Positions 11,164 to 22,700 are shown, counted from the stretch's first letter. The stretch is DNA of 64,000 bases from Opisthorchis felineus (GCA_004794785.1 SJOL01008860.1:201342-265341); one strand, 5' to 3'. A program made the numbers and translations. The notes: generated by a model from the letters alone, not told the origin.

Positions 11164-11258
11164 CAGGTGTAACACCCTTTAGGTGCCAAGCTGCCATGCC
11201 ATCTGAAGGAAACATGAAGGCTTAAATACTGTCTGGTTTCCCAAGTCTAGGCAGGAAT
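11164..11258 (-). repeat. Fragment of the tRNA-derived SINE (3' half)
   Basis: On the - strand it carries the SINE body (CCTAGACTTGGG, then the GGCATGGCAGCTTGGCACC region and GGTGTTACA). It lacks the tRNA-like head with A and B boxes, so it is 5'-truncated. Confidence 0.7.
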
Positions 11259-11555
11259 TTTCACTGTTACGGGTGGTTGAAGTTTTTTTGTTGGTCGCTT
11301 AAGTTTGGACTTGTCAGATTTTTCCCACGGAAGTCGGAAAGTTGCGATCCGAAAACCACTTCGTTTTTCAGGGGATTTGAAGCAACAATCTGGGAGTAAT
11401 GACATCCAATTGTGTGGACTGTGGCAAAGATGTAGCCATACGCTCTAAGGCCGTTTGATGTAATCTCGGAGACGGGTGGATGCACATTTCCTGATGCAGA
11501 GTGGATAGTAGTTTCTACGTTGACAGCGTTGCATCTCCGCATCTCTTTGCTGTCA

Positions 11556-11729
11556 GATGGCTCAGTGGTCAGAGCGTGTATTCACTAACCGGAAATCTGT
11601 GGGTCGAACCCGACCCCTGCATCTCGTCTTACCCTGCCTAGGGTTGGACAATATCCCAGCCCTCATGCTTCCTTCGGGTGGCATGGCAGCTAGGCACCGA
11701 AAGGGTGCTACAGCTGAACGTTTTTTTTT
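11556..11729 (+). repeat. tRNA-derived SINE, copy 1
   Basis: The 5' part looks like a tRNA gene, with A box TGGCTCAGTGG and B box GGTCGAACCCG, as expected of an RNA polymerase III promoter. A body of about 100 bp follows (CTTCCTTCGGGTGGCATGG, GGCACCGAAAGGGTG, CTACAGCTGAACG), ending in a T-run. The same family occurs at least six more times in the window. I could not define a target-site duplication for this copy. Confidence 0.88.
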
Positions 11730-11859
11730 ATACAAGACCCAAGCGTGATCATGCATCTTAAAGCGCCGATGACGAATTCAGTTCTTATGCTGTGTCCGGT
11801 GGTCCAGAAGCGCCGACCCGATAAATACGTCATAGGTACTCAGACCTAGAGCTCAACGC

Positions 11860-14836
11860 GCTTTGCTGGATTGGATTCCAGTTAACAATCCAGCAGTGCT
11901 GTGCGACATAAAGACGGCGCCTGTCTGTAGCGTTGGTATATGCCCCGACAGACTGCAGTTCTGACATTAAGGGGTATACTTTCTATCGAGTGCTATCTAC
12001 TCTCATTCACCAAGTAAGAGGCACTGAAATTATCATCCTTGCAGGTGATACGAACGCCCTTGTCAGTCGTCTGAGCTCATTGGAATCACGTCTGGGTTGT
12101 CGATTCGGAGTTGATGCCCGCCGCACAGACCACGGAGGGCAACTCTTCCAGGTGTGTGCTGACCATCAACTGTTTCTGGCCAGCACGACTTTTCAATACA
12201 AAAGCTCCCAACACATAATCCGGCGACCACCGGGTGCAAATTAACCATAAACCCAACTGGTTCACGTGGCAATCGACTACCGGTGGAGATCTACAGTTCA
12301 AGACTCGTTTCTTCCGGGGCACACAACTTGATTCCGATCACGCCATAGTGTCAGCACGCCTGACAGTTCGTTCTCCTTCAGGCCCACGCCATTCAGCAAA
12401 AAGCATGTCAACTAACGATCTAAAAATACCATAGCTCAGCAGTACTCATCTGAGCTAGCTCAACTACTTCCCACAGTAAAACAACACTGTATGTGTAACG
12501 CGCACGTGGACGACGCATGGTAAAATGTGAAAGGAGCCATGCTAAAGGCGTTCAAATTTATCTATCCGACATCTCCGATACAGTCAAATGACCACAGTAT
12601 ATCATCGATATCGCTAGTCTTGATTAATGCTAAAAAATTCATACCTGCAGGCAACGAGTATGACTTATCACGCAAGCCTCCCAAACGCCAAATAGTGGAG
12701 AGTCTTAGGAAAGAGTGGAAGCCTCTGTAGACAAAGAAAATTAAGGAGTTGATGCCACTGAATTAGCTGTGCCCTACGACACTTAATACGCCCTACTGGC
12801 CAAAAGAAAGTGACTGTCAGTGGTACAATAAGTGAAAAAGACGGCTTGTTAATTCGCAAGCAAAATCTCTGACAAGAAAGGTGGGTCGGACTTTGAAGGA
12901 CAGTTTAGCTGGCTTCCTGAAACAGAGCCTTGGAGACAGTACATATGGGCGTATGGAATGTAGACCCTAGTCGCCCGTAAACGTCCCATGTACAGACGGC
13001 CCACAATATTGGCGTTGCTTGACTTCACGGCTGCGTTCAATTCCGTCGATCGGTGATGCTGTTAACTAAACTTGCTCAAGAGGGAATACCTCAGAAGTTT
13101 ATGAACATAGTCCGGTCCCCATATTCCCACTTCTTGGCGTGTGAGAGTTGTGAGCTCTCTAAAAGCTTCCTTACAACAAGTTGTATCTGACAAGAATGTC
13201 CACTCTCTCCACCCTTGTTCAAATTCGTCTTCGATGAAATAATGAGGCAAACGTTGGAGGGTCTTCATAATCTTGGTGTTCACAATGTTGCTGGCGAGAA
13301 TCTTGTCGACGCAGACAACATCCTCGTCTTCGATGTGTAAGGTCGTAATTCATGGTTGCACTTGGGCTGGGATATCTCCAGGACGCTCACACCTTGACAG
13401 AAGGACGATTAGTTTCCTCAACCGAAGCCTTTGGCTCAAAAGCCTAACCGCAAGGCAGCGGTGGTTGGCCTATGACCGTCAGAGCAGGCTAAATTTTTAA
13501 GGATCAAGCTGCCACACGTTTCAACCCACTGGACCAGGAGACTGTTAGGCCTCTATCCATTGACCAACTTAGTATGAGAGGCTCTGTGTGTCACACGTAT
13601 ACTTCCCAGTAGAACTCACTGGGTTATGGAGGTGTACAAGCCATCAGACCACGGTAAGGTTCATTCTAAACAATTCCTTCTCACACTTTAGCATGCGCTT
13701 CACACCGGCAAAGTGTAAAGTGCTACTGCAAGACTGGGTGGGCTCGGAACCTAACCTCATGCTTGCGGATGAGCCGCTTGAGGTAGTAGACAAGTTTGTC
13801 TACCTGGGCATCTGTATCAGTCCCGGTGGTCTAGCGCAAGATGATATTTCCATCCGAATTGGGAAGGCCAGGGCAGCTTTTGTGAACCTACGTTACCTAT
13901 GGCGTAGGTGTGACATCAGCTTAACCATCAAGGGTCGAGTTTACAATGCTGCGGTGTGCTCATTATTACTGTACTGGCCGGTGCACGCCGAGAACGTCAA
14001 AAGACTTTCAGTGTTTGACCACCGAAGTCTTCGGAGCATTGCCCAAGTCTGGTGGAAACACCGGGTCAGCAATGCTGAAATACGTCTAATGGTAAAATGC
14101 GCTCATTTGCAAACAAATTTGGTTTTGCGAGAGACTCACCTGGAACCCAGTTGAATCTCTCGTTTGTGGTGTTTCTAAGCAACTGAATGTGCTGCACCAG
14201 GCCGCCTCGTGTTTCGGTTGGTACGATATTCGATATATCGCGACACATGTATTGACGTAATACACTACTCATGAGGTTGCTGTCGAAGAATTTTCAGCAA
14301 CCTTATGAGCAGTGTATTACGTCTAATGGTATTCGGAAGAAATAACTCACCCACGATAGATGAACTGATCACACTGCATAGGTTGCGCTGGCTTGCTGCG
14401 TGCTGCGTATGCCCGTCGACCGACTTCCTCGAAGGGTTGTTTTCGCACAGCCACGTGAAGGGTCTAAATGAGCCAGAGGTCAACCAATGACTTGGCAAAC
14501 TCAGCTGCGCTGGTCATTACCGTCTTCCTGGATGGAGACCCCAAGATGGGCCACATCAATGGTTAGGGCATTGTCAGACATGGCCCAGTCGCGCCCTCAG
14601 TGGTGTTCGTGCATCCAAGCTATTGCCCTCAATGCATAGCTCCCTCTCTAATCCCCTCACTTAACAGTCCACTGACAGCCCTGTATTTACGCACCAAGTT
14701 ATCAGATCCCGCCTCCAATGCGCAGCTACCTACCCCATCTCCTCAAATTATTGGTGAACGAAACTGGCATCAACCACTGTACGACAAATACGCGGTTCTT
14801 ACAGCTGATAATGATGATGATGATGAAAATGATGAA
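11860..14836 (+). mobile_element. RTE-class non-LTR retrotransposon, decayed
   Basis: Order of surviving parts: endonuclease (about 11930-12400; YAPTDCSSD, IIILAGDTNA, LDSDHAIVSARL), linker (about 12600-12730), palm with LLDFTAAFNSVDR near 13020, and a C-terminal RT region at 13690-14090 (FTPAKCKVLLQDWVG, VVDKFVYLGICISPGG, IKGRVYNAAV). After a nested insertion come RLRWLAACC and a 3' tail of ATG repeats at about 14808-14830. The fingers region is deleted and many stops are present. A 223-bp sequence has inserted at 14095-14317. Confidence 0.88.
14081..14331 (+). mobile_element. Nested 223-bp structured insertion with 14-bp target-site duplication
   Basis: TACGTCTAATGGTA occurs at 14081-14094 and again at 14318-14331. 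Removing 14095-14331 restores the RTE reading frame (EIRLMV joined to FGRNNSP). The insert begins with about 75 bp shared with 23918-23985, which can form two hairpins: one around AAATTTGG and one of GAGAGA/TCTCTC type at about 14130-14162. It ends in a 28-bp near-perfect palindrome (14252-14319, two mismatches) whose arms match 1886-1926. No ORF and no poly-A tail are present. The length of the duplication suggests insertion by a retroelement-type endonuclease. Confidence 0.82.
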
Positions 14837-14837
14837 T

Positions 14838-15685
14838 TCAAGGAGAATCACTGGAGGATGTGGAGAATTTTATATACCTCGGTATTTGCATTAGCTCTGA
14901 CGAAAGTGTGTCTGATGAAGTCCGTGCACGAATCCCTAAGGTCAGAACTACGTCTGCTAATTTGCGCCGCTTGCGGCGTAAAAAAGACATCGATAGGTCT
15001 CAAGGGTTCGGTTGTGCCATGCTACAGTAAGGAGTGCGTTGTATGTTTGCCAACCATCGTCTCTGCTCACAGATGTGAGGCGTCTTCAGCCTTTTGACCA
15101 CCGATGCCTCAGAAGCGTTGCTGATATCAGATGGCATCAACGAATTCGTAACGAGGTAATTAGGTATATTTGGTTGTGCAACAGGTACTTCAATCGCGGG
15201 AAACATCCAGCACCATCAATTGTGATAGCTCAGCCATGTGCTACGCATGCTGGAACACCGTCTACCGAGACAAGTGTTGTTCTCTGTGCCTCTTTCAGAT
15301 TGGCGCAAACCGCGAGGTGAACAACGTATGACTTGGCAGAAGAGTGTGTAAGAAATTGCGAAGCGTTTGTTAGTGCGGCGCGCCTTCCAGGATGGGGTCC
15401 CCCTGGTCCCTCCTGCGCTTTGCTGGAGACATTGCAAGAAATGGCGGTTGATCGATGTCAGTGGCATTCGTGCTGTCAGTTTCTTTCCAGATTGTCTTGT
15501 TGAGCGCTTGGAGGTGTAGGCACCTCAAAATGCTTGACATAGGCTAACACTAGGTCTCTCCCTCACCCACTCTTTTTCTGTTCTTCTCATTCTAAGACTT
15601 GAAATATAATTAGATAGACTCTGTGGTCGCACAGCAGTGTGGCATCAGTTTCAGCACTGATGTTGCTGTCTCTAATGACTGATGG
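14838..15685 (+). mobile_element. RTE-class fragment, 3' part, ending in a stem-loop and ATG-type tail
   Basis: The C-terminal RT region is visible in pieces (VENFIYLGICISSDESVSDE, LRRLRRKKDI, then the HRCLR..ADIRWHQRIRNEVIR block near 15100-15165). Frameshifts and stops break it. After the coding part, a stem-loop around CATCAG/CTGATG (about 15634-15675) precedes an imperfect ATG-rich tail. The same stem-loop recurs at 62730-62770, 16980-17000 and 23025-23060, so it is probably the 3' end of this RTE subfamily. Confidence 0.72.
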
Positions 15686-15689
15686 TGAC

Positions 15690-16870
15690 CCAACCAGCAG
15701 CAACAAGTCGCAATTAGCTATAGGTCTCGTGGAACAGTTACCGGTTGTTTCTCACTTCGGAACACCCTTGTGGACCTGGACCACGCGCCTGTTCATTGCT
15801 ACTTCTCGTTACGCTTTTCAGGAACGTAAGATGCTTACGCCTCGTCTGACCATTGAGAAGCTTTCCGACTCACATGTGGAGCAAATCTATCAGATCCACC
15901 TACTGAAGTCCTTTTCGGACAACAAGTGTGCTGATGTCGAATCTTACTGGAAGGTACTGTCCGCAACCCTGCAAGATGCCGGGCGCCCCGCTTGCGGGAT
16001 AGTTAAACCAACCAGGTCTAGGCACTGGATCTCGAGCAACACTAAGATTGCACGAAGCTTGAATACATATTCCTTCTGGTCCAGTTACAGTACCGCTCGA
16101 CGAACTGTCAGACTTCAGGTTAAAAGAGCATTTACGCGGATTGAGAAGCGTGCTGGGTCCAGAAAGCTGAAGAGGTGAAAGTGAGAAACTCTTCGGATGT
16201 GTGAAAACTGTTCAAGCTGATAAGCACAACAGGCCTAAGGAGGCCTCAGGTGAGCGAAACAGTCACCGCAGAAACAGTTCGCCTATTTCTAAAAAAGAAG
16301 AGCGCGTAAATCTTCAGGACCAATTCAACTGGCCACCTGCAATTGCTCAGCCGGATTCCCAACCGGCAATGCATTCCTGGACAGTGAACTTGGAACCACC
16401 GACGGCCTCGGAAATAGGCGGATGCCTTTTGTCTCTCAAGCATCACCTAGCTGCTGGTTCTGATGAACTCCCACCCGTTCTGTTCAGGGGTGAAGGTGAA
16501 GTTCTCAGTCGGTGCTTGTCTAACTTATTTACCTCTATCTGGGAGAAAAAGGCCGTCCCAGTCAAATGGGGTGAGTCGGTAGTGGCGCCGACTTAAAAAA
16601 TGTTCTCTCAGTGAGTATGCAAACCAAAGAGAAATTAGGTTGACTCCCGCCGTAACCAAACTTTTTGCGTCCCTTATTTCACGCCGTCTTACGAAGGCGC
16701 GTGAAGGGAAGACCCAAGAATAGCAAGCGGGATTCCGATAAGGTAGGGGCTGTGTGGAACGCAACGTCACTCTATCAAGTGTTGAAGCAACGGGATGCAT
16801 TAAGGCACCCTGCAATCTTGGGCTTCCTTGCTTTCGAGAGTTCTTTTTAACACGCTTGCGCAACAGTATG
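15690..16870 (+). mobile_element. RTE-class fragment: endonuclease-RT linker and RT fingers
   Basis: 15810-16180 encodes the linker (LTIEKLSDSHVEQIYQIHLL, HWISSNTKIA, RQVKRAF-like) and 16310-16600 the start of RT (WTVNLEPPTASEIGGCLLSL, AAGSDELPPVLF, SIWEKKAVPVKWGESVVAP). From 16600 it is out of frame and full of stops. The order matches RTE ORF2. No catalytic motif survives in this piece. Confidence 0.82.
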
Positions 16871-16971
16871 TCCCCTAAGTTCATGAGTACCATGTGCTGT
16901 TTGTATTGACATATTTGTGGGCGCGTGAGAGTATAAGGGTAGCTCTCCAAAATAATCACAATCATCGACAG

Positions 16972-17035
16972 AATGAGGTCAGTTTTCAACACTGATGCTT
17001 CGCTGCCGTACAAACATAATTTATTTGGAATTCCT
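16972..17035 (-). repeat. RTE-type 3' stem-loop fragment
   Basis: On the - strand this carries GGCAGCGAAGCATCAGTG followed by an imperfect partner arm and an ATG-rich tail. It matches 62719-62775, including about 20 bp of shared flank on the AAATAAAT side. It is interpreted as a 5'-truncated 3' end of the RTE subfamily seen at 14838. Confidence 0.55.
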
Positions 17036-17168
17036 TTTGTGAAGAAAAGAATGAAAAAAGGACTAGGAAGAGACTTAGTGCTGGCTTACTACAGTCATTC
17101 CGAGGTGCCTACCCTTCCAGACATTTACTCAGGCAATCTGGAAGAAACTGACAACAAGAACGCCATTG

Positions 17169-17363
17169 ACATCGATTCGTTCAGCTGTAGCACTCTTTCG
17201 GTGCCTAACGGCCATGGCACCAGAAGGAAGCACGAGGACTGGGATACTGCCAGGTCGCCCAAGCCTAGACAGGGGGAGTCGAGAGGCAGAGGTCGGATTC
17301 GAACTACGAACCTTCCGGTCAGTAAATCCGCGCTCTAACCACTGAGCCATCTTTACATCGATT
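17169..17363 (-). repeat. tRNA-derived SINE, copy 2, with 9-bp target-site duplication
   Basis: A complete SINE on the - strand (17178-17354) lies between two copies of ACATCGATT (17169-17177 and 17355-17363). The A box (TGGCTCAGTGG) and B box (GTTCGAATCCG) are well preserved on the - strand, as is the body. This copy looks relatively young because its duplication is still exact. Confidence 0.9.
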
Positions 17364-17460
17364 ACAGCCATATCTTGCAGTATCTCCAGCCAGGCGCAAA
17401 CGGGAGGCGAGGAAGCATCGACGGCACCCGAAAGTTTCGTAACCTCTTTCATAAAAAAAA

Positions 17461-17640
17461 TCGTTCGGCTGTAGCGCCTTTTCGGTGCCTAGCTGCCATG
17501 CCACTAGAAGGGAGCACGAGGGCTGGGGTACTGTCAGGTTGCCCAAGCCTAGACAGGGGAAGTCGAGAGGCGGAGGCCGGGTTCGAACCACGGACCTTCC
17601 GGTCAGTGAATTCGCGCTCTAACCATTAAGCCATCTCGCC
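17461..17640 (-). repeat. tRNA-derived SINE, copy 3
   Basis: On the - strand it has the A box region TGGCTTAATGG, B box GGTTCGAACCC and the full body ending TACAGCCGAACGA followed by a T-run. It lies about 100 bp from copy 2 in the same orientation. Confidence 0.9.
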
Positions 17641-17744
17641 ATCTGCCAGGTCAAGGGTCGGCCACCTCTCTGCTTCTGCCACACTGAATTAGGCACGGAA
17701 AACAGCACTCACGATGGTTCGGCATATACTAATAATTATAATAA

Positions 17745-17914
17745 TTCAGCTGTAACACGCTTTCGGTGCCTAGCTGCCATGCCGCCCGAAGGAAGCACGA
17801 GGGTTGGGATACTACCAGTTTGCCCAGGTCTAAACAGTGGAGATGTAGAGGTCGGGTTCGAACCACGGACCTTCCGGTCCTTAAATTCGCGCTCCAACCA
17901 CCAGCCATCTCGCC
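17745..17914 (-). repeat. tRNA-derived SINE, copy 4
   Basis: This is the third consecutive - strand SINE within 740 bp. B box GGTTCGAACCC is intact; the A box is shortened (TGGCTGGTGG). Its 5' end abuts an RTE fragment, which it may interrupt. Confidence 0.88.
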
Positions 17915-19203
17915 CCGTTCATCATACGCAATACATGGCCTAACCAACGCAGCTTCCGGTGCTGGACACATTCTTCAATGGAAGTCCATATTGCAAAACC
18001 GAAAACTCGCCTTCTAATTGCCCCGTTACGGATTCGCCGACGCCAACCCACACGAGCCATGATCCTGAGACAACGATTGTCGAACACCTGAAGACGTCTC
18101 AGTTCCGCTGCTCGAACAGGCCAAGTCTCAGCCATACAACAAAACAGCTCGTGCTATAGCCTGATACACACACCCCCATGAGATTCAAAGATATACCGCT
18201 TTGATGCCATAGGTGTCTCAAATTAGCAATCGCGACCCGAGCCTTTCAGGTTCGTGCATTAACCTCGTCAGTCACACTAAAATCAGAACTACTACAACTT
18301 CCAAGATATGTAAAACGATCCACAACTTCGAGTGTCTCTCCCTGGATTGTAAGTGGTGTGTTCAGTATGACCTTACACTTTGTGGGTGTAAAGTGCATAC
18401 CGAAGGACGGGATGACTTTGGTCAGTTCATCCAAAAACACCTGTGCCTTCTCCTCCTCTTCGAAGACGAGATCCGTATCGTCTGCATATTCCAGATAGAC
18501 AAAGTTTTCGTCACAGGCTATTTGAACACCAGGGTTTTGGAGACCTTCCAGAGTTCCTCTCGTTCTCATTGATCAAGATATTAAATAGGAATGGAGAGAG
18601 TAAGCATCCCTGACGGATAGAAGCTTTTTGAAGGCTCTCGGTATATTCTCACACGTCCGGAAGTCTGAGAAGACAAAGAACGGGGCGTTTTTTGATGGTC
18701 AAGCGTATCAAGATGAAACAGACCGAGTCGAATGCAGCTTGGAAATCCATGAATACTAACATTGTGAGTCGTTTGTACGTATGACCTTGTTCTAGCACCT
18801 GACGGAGTGTGAAGATTTGCTCAACGCAACCTCTACCCGGCCGGAATCCTGCTTGTTGCTCTCGAGTCAGTGTTTCACGAGCCACCATAAGTCAACGAAG
18901 CACAAGTGATGCCAAAAGTCTGGTTACGACGGGGGTCAAGCTGATCCCCCTGTGGTCACCACACTCACTACAAGCCCCTTTTTTGAAAATGGGCGCTATC
19001 CTCGATTCTGCCCAGTTTTCCGGGGCAGTCTCCTTTTCCCAACTGCAGGCAAACAGATCAGACGAGCGCTGACTGAAGAATTCACCCCCATCCTTGAACA
19101 ATGCGGGGGGGGGGTCATCCGGACCAGAAGCCCGGTGGCGCTTTCCTACAAACAGTTGTGTCCGGCAAACATGTTCACTCCCTCTGTTTTTGTGTAGTTT
19201 CAT
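17915..19203 (-). mobile_element. RTE-class retrotransposon fragment: RT to C-terminal region
   Basis: On the - strand, from 19203: fingers (RASGPDDPPPALFKDGGEF, NWAESRIAPIFKKGA, HRGISLTPVVTRLLA), then QQAGFRPGRGCVEQIFTLRQ, palm LVFMDFQAAFDSV, the catalytic YLEYADD near 18480, and the C-terminal ETLEVVDRFTYLGS and RKLRWLGHVLRM near 17940. The frame changes several times. The copy ends where SINE copy 4 begins. It is the best-preserved RTE catalytic region in the window. Confidence 0.9.
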
Positions 19204-19209
19204 TGACCA

Positions 19210-19736
19210 GGTAGTGAGGTGAACACTGGAACACCGTCACGAAGGGACTTCACCTTACCGTGGTGTGATGTCCACGCGACAATCGCAGGGTCTCTAGTAC
19301 CAGGTTGGTCAATGGTTAGAGGTCTGATCAACTCCGTATACGGGGACTCCAATGTAATGATGGTGATGCCTCAGCTCATTTCTTGGTTTGAACCTCCTAA
19401 GCTAGCGTTTCGGTACATGAACCGCCAAGGTGTATTAAAAGCTCGAAAGCAGGTCAAAACCACCTACGATGGGTTGTACTTAGTGTATCAGGTGACAAAA
19501 TTCCGGAACTTTCGACGCCCTCTGGACGCGCCATTGGCAACCGCCATTCGGCAGATACTGAATATTGGGGATATCAGTATCCTCGGAACCGTTTACTTGT
19601 TAAGTTATTGAGTTATTTTGAATTTTCGCGTCTTTTCCGCCACGTTGCACATTCTTCCAAAAGGACCGTGATTCTCTGCTATTGGCCGATTACACTTTGC
19701 GTGTGCTGTCGAATTTATCGTTCTCCAAGGTCTTTC
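19210..19736. other. No recognisable feature before the first gap
   Basis: An ORF at 19219-19611 shows no domain I recognise. The stretch ends in a TA dinucleotide run. Confidence 0.4.
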
Positions 19737-19762
19737 TATATATATATATATATATATATATA
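19737..19762. repeat. (TA)n microsatellite
   Basis: A 26-bp TA run leads directly into the assembly gap; the true length is unknown. Confidence 0.95.
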
Positions 19763-20119
19763 NNNNNNNNNNNNNNNNNNNNNNNNNNNNNNNNNNNNNN
19801 NNNNNNNNNNNNNNNNNNNNNNNNNNNNNNNNNNNNNNNNNNNNNNNNNNNNNNNNNNNNNNNNNNNNNNNNNNNNNNNNNNNNNNNNNNNNNNNNNNNN
19901 NNNNNNNNNNNNNNNNNNNNNNNNNNNNNNNNNNNNNNNNNNNNNNNNNNNNNNNNNNNNNNNNNNNNNNNNNNNNNNNNNNNNNNNNNNNNNNNNNNNN
20001 NNNNNNNNNNNNNNNNNNNNNNNNNNNNNNNNNNNNNNNNNNNNNNNNNNNNNNNNNNNNNNNNNNNNNNNNNNNNNNNNNNNNNNNNNNNNNNNNNNNN
20101 NNNNNNNNNNNNNNNNNNN
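19763..20119. other. Assembly gap (N run)
   Basis: There are 357 unknown bases here; reading frames drawn through it are artefacts. Confidence 1.
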
Positions 20120-21400
20120 GTAGCAGCGCCTAACTGCTAACTGCGAGTAGTAAAGCTGTTTTGGTGCGGGTCCAGTTAACAATACTGTCACGCCACGTCG
20201 GCCGTCGTGTGGTGCCATCAGCCTTACTTGCTGCATACAGCAGGGTAGGTAGGCGAAAACGAGCTGCTGCTTACGTTTCCCTTCATTTCCACATACGTTT
20301 TCTTGATCCTTCCTCCACTCCCTTAGTACCCCTATCCTTGTGGGCCTGTTCGTTAGGACTGACGACCCAATTCGTCTGACATCGGTCGTGGCCGCAAAAT
20401 CTGCGAGTCGGCCGGCACCAGCAGCCTCAAGCATTTCGAAATCAATCTCCAAACCTCGACGACCGGTCTCTCTGGCCGCTTTCAGTCCTCGCACTCTGAA
20501 ACAAGTAGGACAACAAGGTGCTGTTCTTCCACACTAGACTCGCCTGAAATTGATGTTTCCTGTGTATCCGAAACAAGAACTCAAATAACAAGCACTGTAG
20601 TTGAGCTAACTGCTCCATCGCCCTGCACGCTTCCGGCTGCGCACCTCTTGAGATTCAGAGGTTACTGCTGCAGGGTGTGCAAGGGTCGGTATCGTCCCAA
20701 GTCAAGGGGTGGAAGGATCTTTGCTTGACTGGATACCCGTTGATAGCCGCCCCTGTGCGGTCCGTCCACCAAGATCCGTGAAGGATTCTGACAAGCGAGA
20801 AGCTGATCTTTGTCTCTGTATCACCCCAACCCACTGTAGCTCTGGAACTATCCAAGGCAGGTTTTACGACTCCTTGAATGCTCCGTTAAGGCGGGGCGAA
20901 ATCTCGGGTATCGTTATGGTTGCAGGAGACCTTAATGCAAAAGTGGGCACCTGAGATTCATCTAGGCGGTCGACATGGATCGTACTCAGTCGAAAAAAAT
21001 CGTTCAGCTGTAACACGGTACTCAGGACTCAGTACGTACGGACAATGACAGCAGCTTTGTGCTGACCGTCGACTATTTATGTACAGTACTTACCGAGGTT
21101 GTCTGGCCACGTGGTGTCCTCCAACAGCTTGCCAACCATGCACTCAAATTGATCACGGCGCCATCGGTTACCGATGGCGTGTATCAATGACTGACTGCCG
21201 CTCGTTTTCGGAACACGTGTGGATTCCGACCACTCGCTCATCGAAAGTCGCATCTGTCTTCCTTTTCCAGGACCGTGTAAGGGGCGGGCAAATAGCTTAG
21301 CAACTGAGAGGCTAGCAGATTCCGAAGTTGGACGGATATATCAGAACCGTCTTCTATACTCTCTTCTAACTGTTCCACCGTTGTATGTCAGTTCGTGTTA
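20120..21400 (+). mobile_element. RTE-class fragment: 5' region and endonuclease
   Basis: Recognisable pieces are RTLKQVGQQGAVLPH (about 20490), EIDVSCVSETRTQI (about 20550), LLDWIPVDSRPCAVRPP (about 20720), VMVAGDLNAKVGT (about 20915) and TQIDHGAIGYRWR with DCRSFSEH (about 21145-21210). Together they make up an apurinic-type endonuclease domain of RTE ORF2. It is broken by frameshifts and by a 28-bp SINE scrap at 20990-21017. The sequence from 20120 to 20480 is presumed element 5' region. Confidence 0.78.
20982..21025 (-). repeat. 28-bp SINE tail scrap flanked by 8-bp direct repeats
   Basis: GTACTCAG occurs at 20982-20989 and 21018-21025. The 28 bp between are the reverse complement of the SINE 3' terminus (GTGTTACAGCTGAACGA plus T-run). 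This looks like an extremely 5'-truncated SINE insertion inside the RTE endonuclease. Confidence 0.6.
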
Positions 21401-22078
21401 GAACGAGGTAGCTACATGTTTGCACAATGATGGGAGTTTCTCCTGCGGCATGGCACCACCAGTTCCACCCGCGCACTGGTCATGAGACAGAACGCTGAGA
21501 CTGCTTGAACCTCGGAGAAATGTTCCTGCTGATCCAGAGTATAATTCAACCCGGTGAATCATCAGACTGTCCAGAGGCCTTCTGCTTTTAATAACCGAAC
21601 ATCACTTTGATTGAACGGGTGTCACATGCGGGCTACGGACTAAACGAAGGCATCCCTTGATTGGTCGATATGTCAGGCAATCTGGATCAAGCATCTATAG
21701 CTCGACGCTTCTCGCCTCCTCACGAAGATTCTAGCGCGACATTGTGGAATATCCTGTGACAACCCTATAAATATGGCTGTAGTAATCTTCCTTTGTCTCC
21801 AAAATGGGCTGTCTCAAGCTACCGTGCCTTTTGATATACCATAGTGGACGGAGCAGGAAGCCAAGGACCAACACAGAAATTGCACTACCGTCGGTAAGAC
21901 ACAACAACTGGCGACAACCCGAACCCACGATGTCAATTTTGGCAGAGCAGTTGAGTGCAGTCAAGAGAAAGATTTAGGTTACGTGGACGACCGTGCGTTA
22001 GAAAGCGGTCCCCCCTTGCTGCAAGCGCTTTGCATCTCCAAATTCCAAGGTATTTCCAAGGTATTTTTCTTCAGGAAG
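21401..22078. other. No recognisable feature between RTE fragments
   Basis: No domain-bearing ORF was found. The region may be decayed RTE sequence, but no motif is readable. Confidence 0.4.
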
Positions 22079-22310
22079 TTCCATTCCCGTGTACTTTTTG
22101 AAACATCAGAATGAAGAGCTTGAGCTTGCCGATAGGTTTACTTATCTTGGGAACTGCATAAGCGGTGACTGCATCGTGATAGGTGCTGTCAATGCATGCA
22201 TCATTAAGGCACGAGCAGTATTTGCCAACCTGCGTAGCTTTTGGCCTCAGAAGCGAATACCGATGAGGTTAAAGGGCCGTGTTCACAGACACCATGAGCT
22301 GTGAAACCTA
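22079..22310 (+). mobile_element. RTE-class fragment, C-terminal RT region
   Basis: It encodes ELADRFTYLGNCISGD, IKARAVFANLRSFW and MRLKGRVH, which are the RTE C-terminal landmarks. Only about 75 codons remain. Confidence 0.8.
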
Positions 22311-22506
22311 GCTCACCCGACTCGAAGACCACAAACGCCCCCAAATATTGGGTCCATGTCTTCGTAACATGGCGGGCGTTAATTGACCACAGTACGTCCT
22401 TAGTGAAATGGTCCGTAAGTGAGTACTGAGTCATGAGTAGGTTTGTTTGAGCAGCGAGTCTTCGGGGCTGGTACTATCTATGCCCGACCGTTGGCTGTCA
22501 AAGAGC

Positions 22507-22700
22507 TTCATATAGCTCAGTTGTTAAGGGGCAAAGCTACTAACCGGAAGGTTCTTGGCTTGGACCCGACCTCGGCTTCTCGGTTGCTCCGCTCTAGGCG
22601 TGGGTAACCTGGCAATATCTCAGCCATCGCACCTCCTCTGTGTGGCAGTTGTGCACCGAAAAGTTGTCACTGCTGAACAGCTTTACCTAATTTTTTTTTA
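22507..22700 (+). repeat. tRNA-derived SINE, copy 5 (diverged)
   Basis: The A box (TAGCTCAGTTG) is recognisable and the B box is degraded (GGCTTGGACCC). The body and its terminal CTGCTGAACAG are followed by a T-rich run. It lies about 500 bp upstream of the first pbx coding exon. Confidence 0.82.

Noticed and set aside
19608..20494. Long open frames across the first gap
   Set aside because: They consist mostly of unknown bases.
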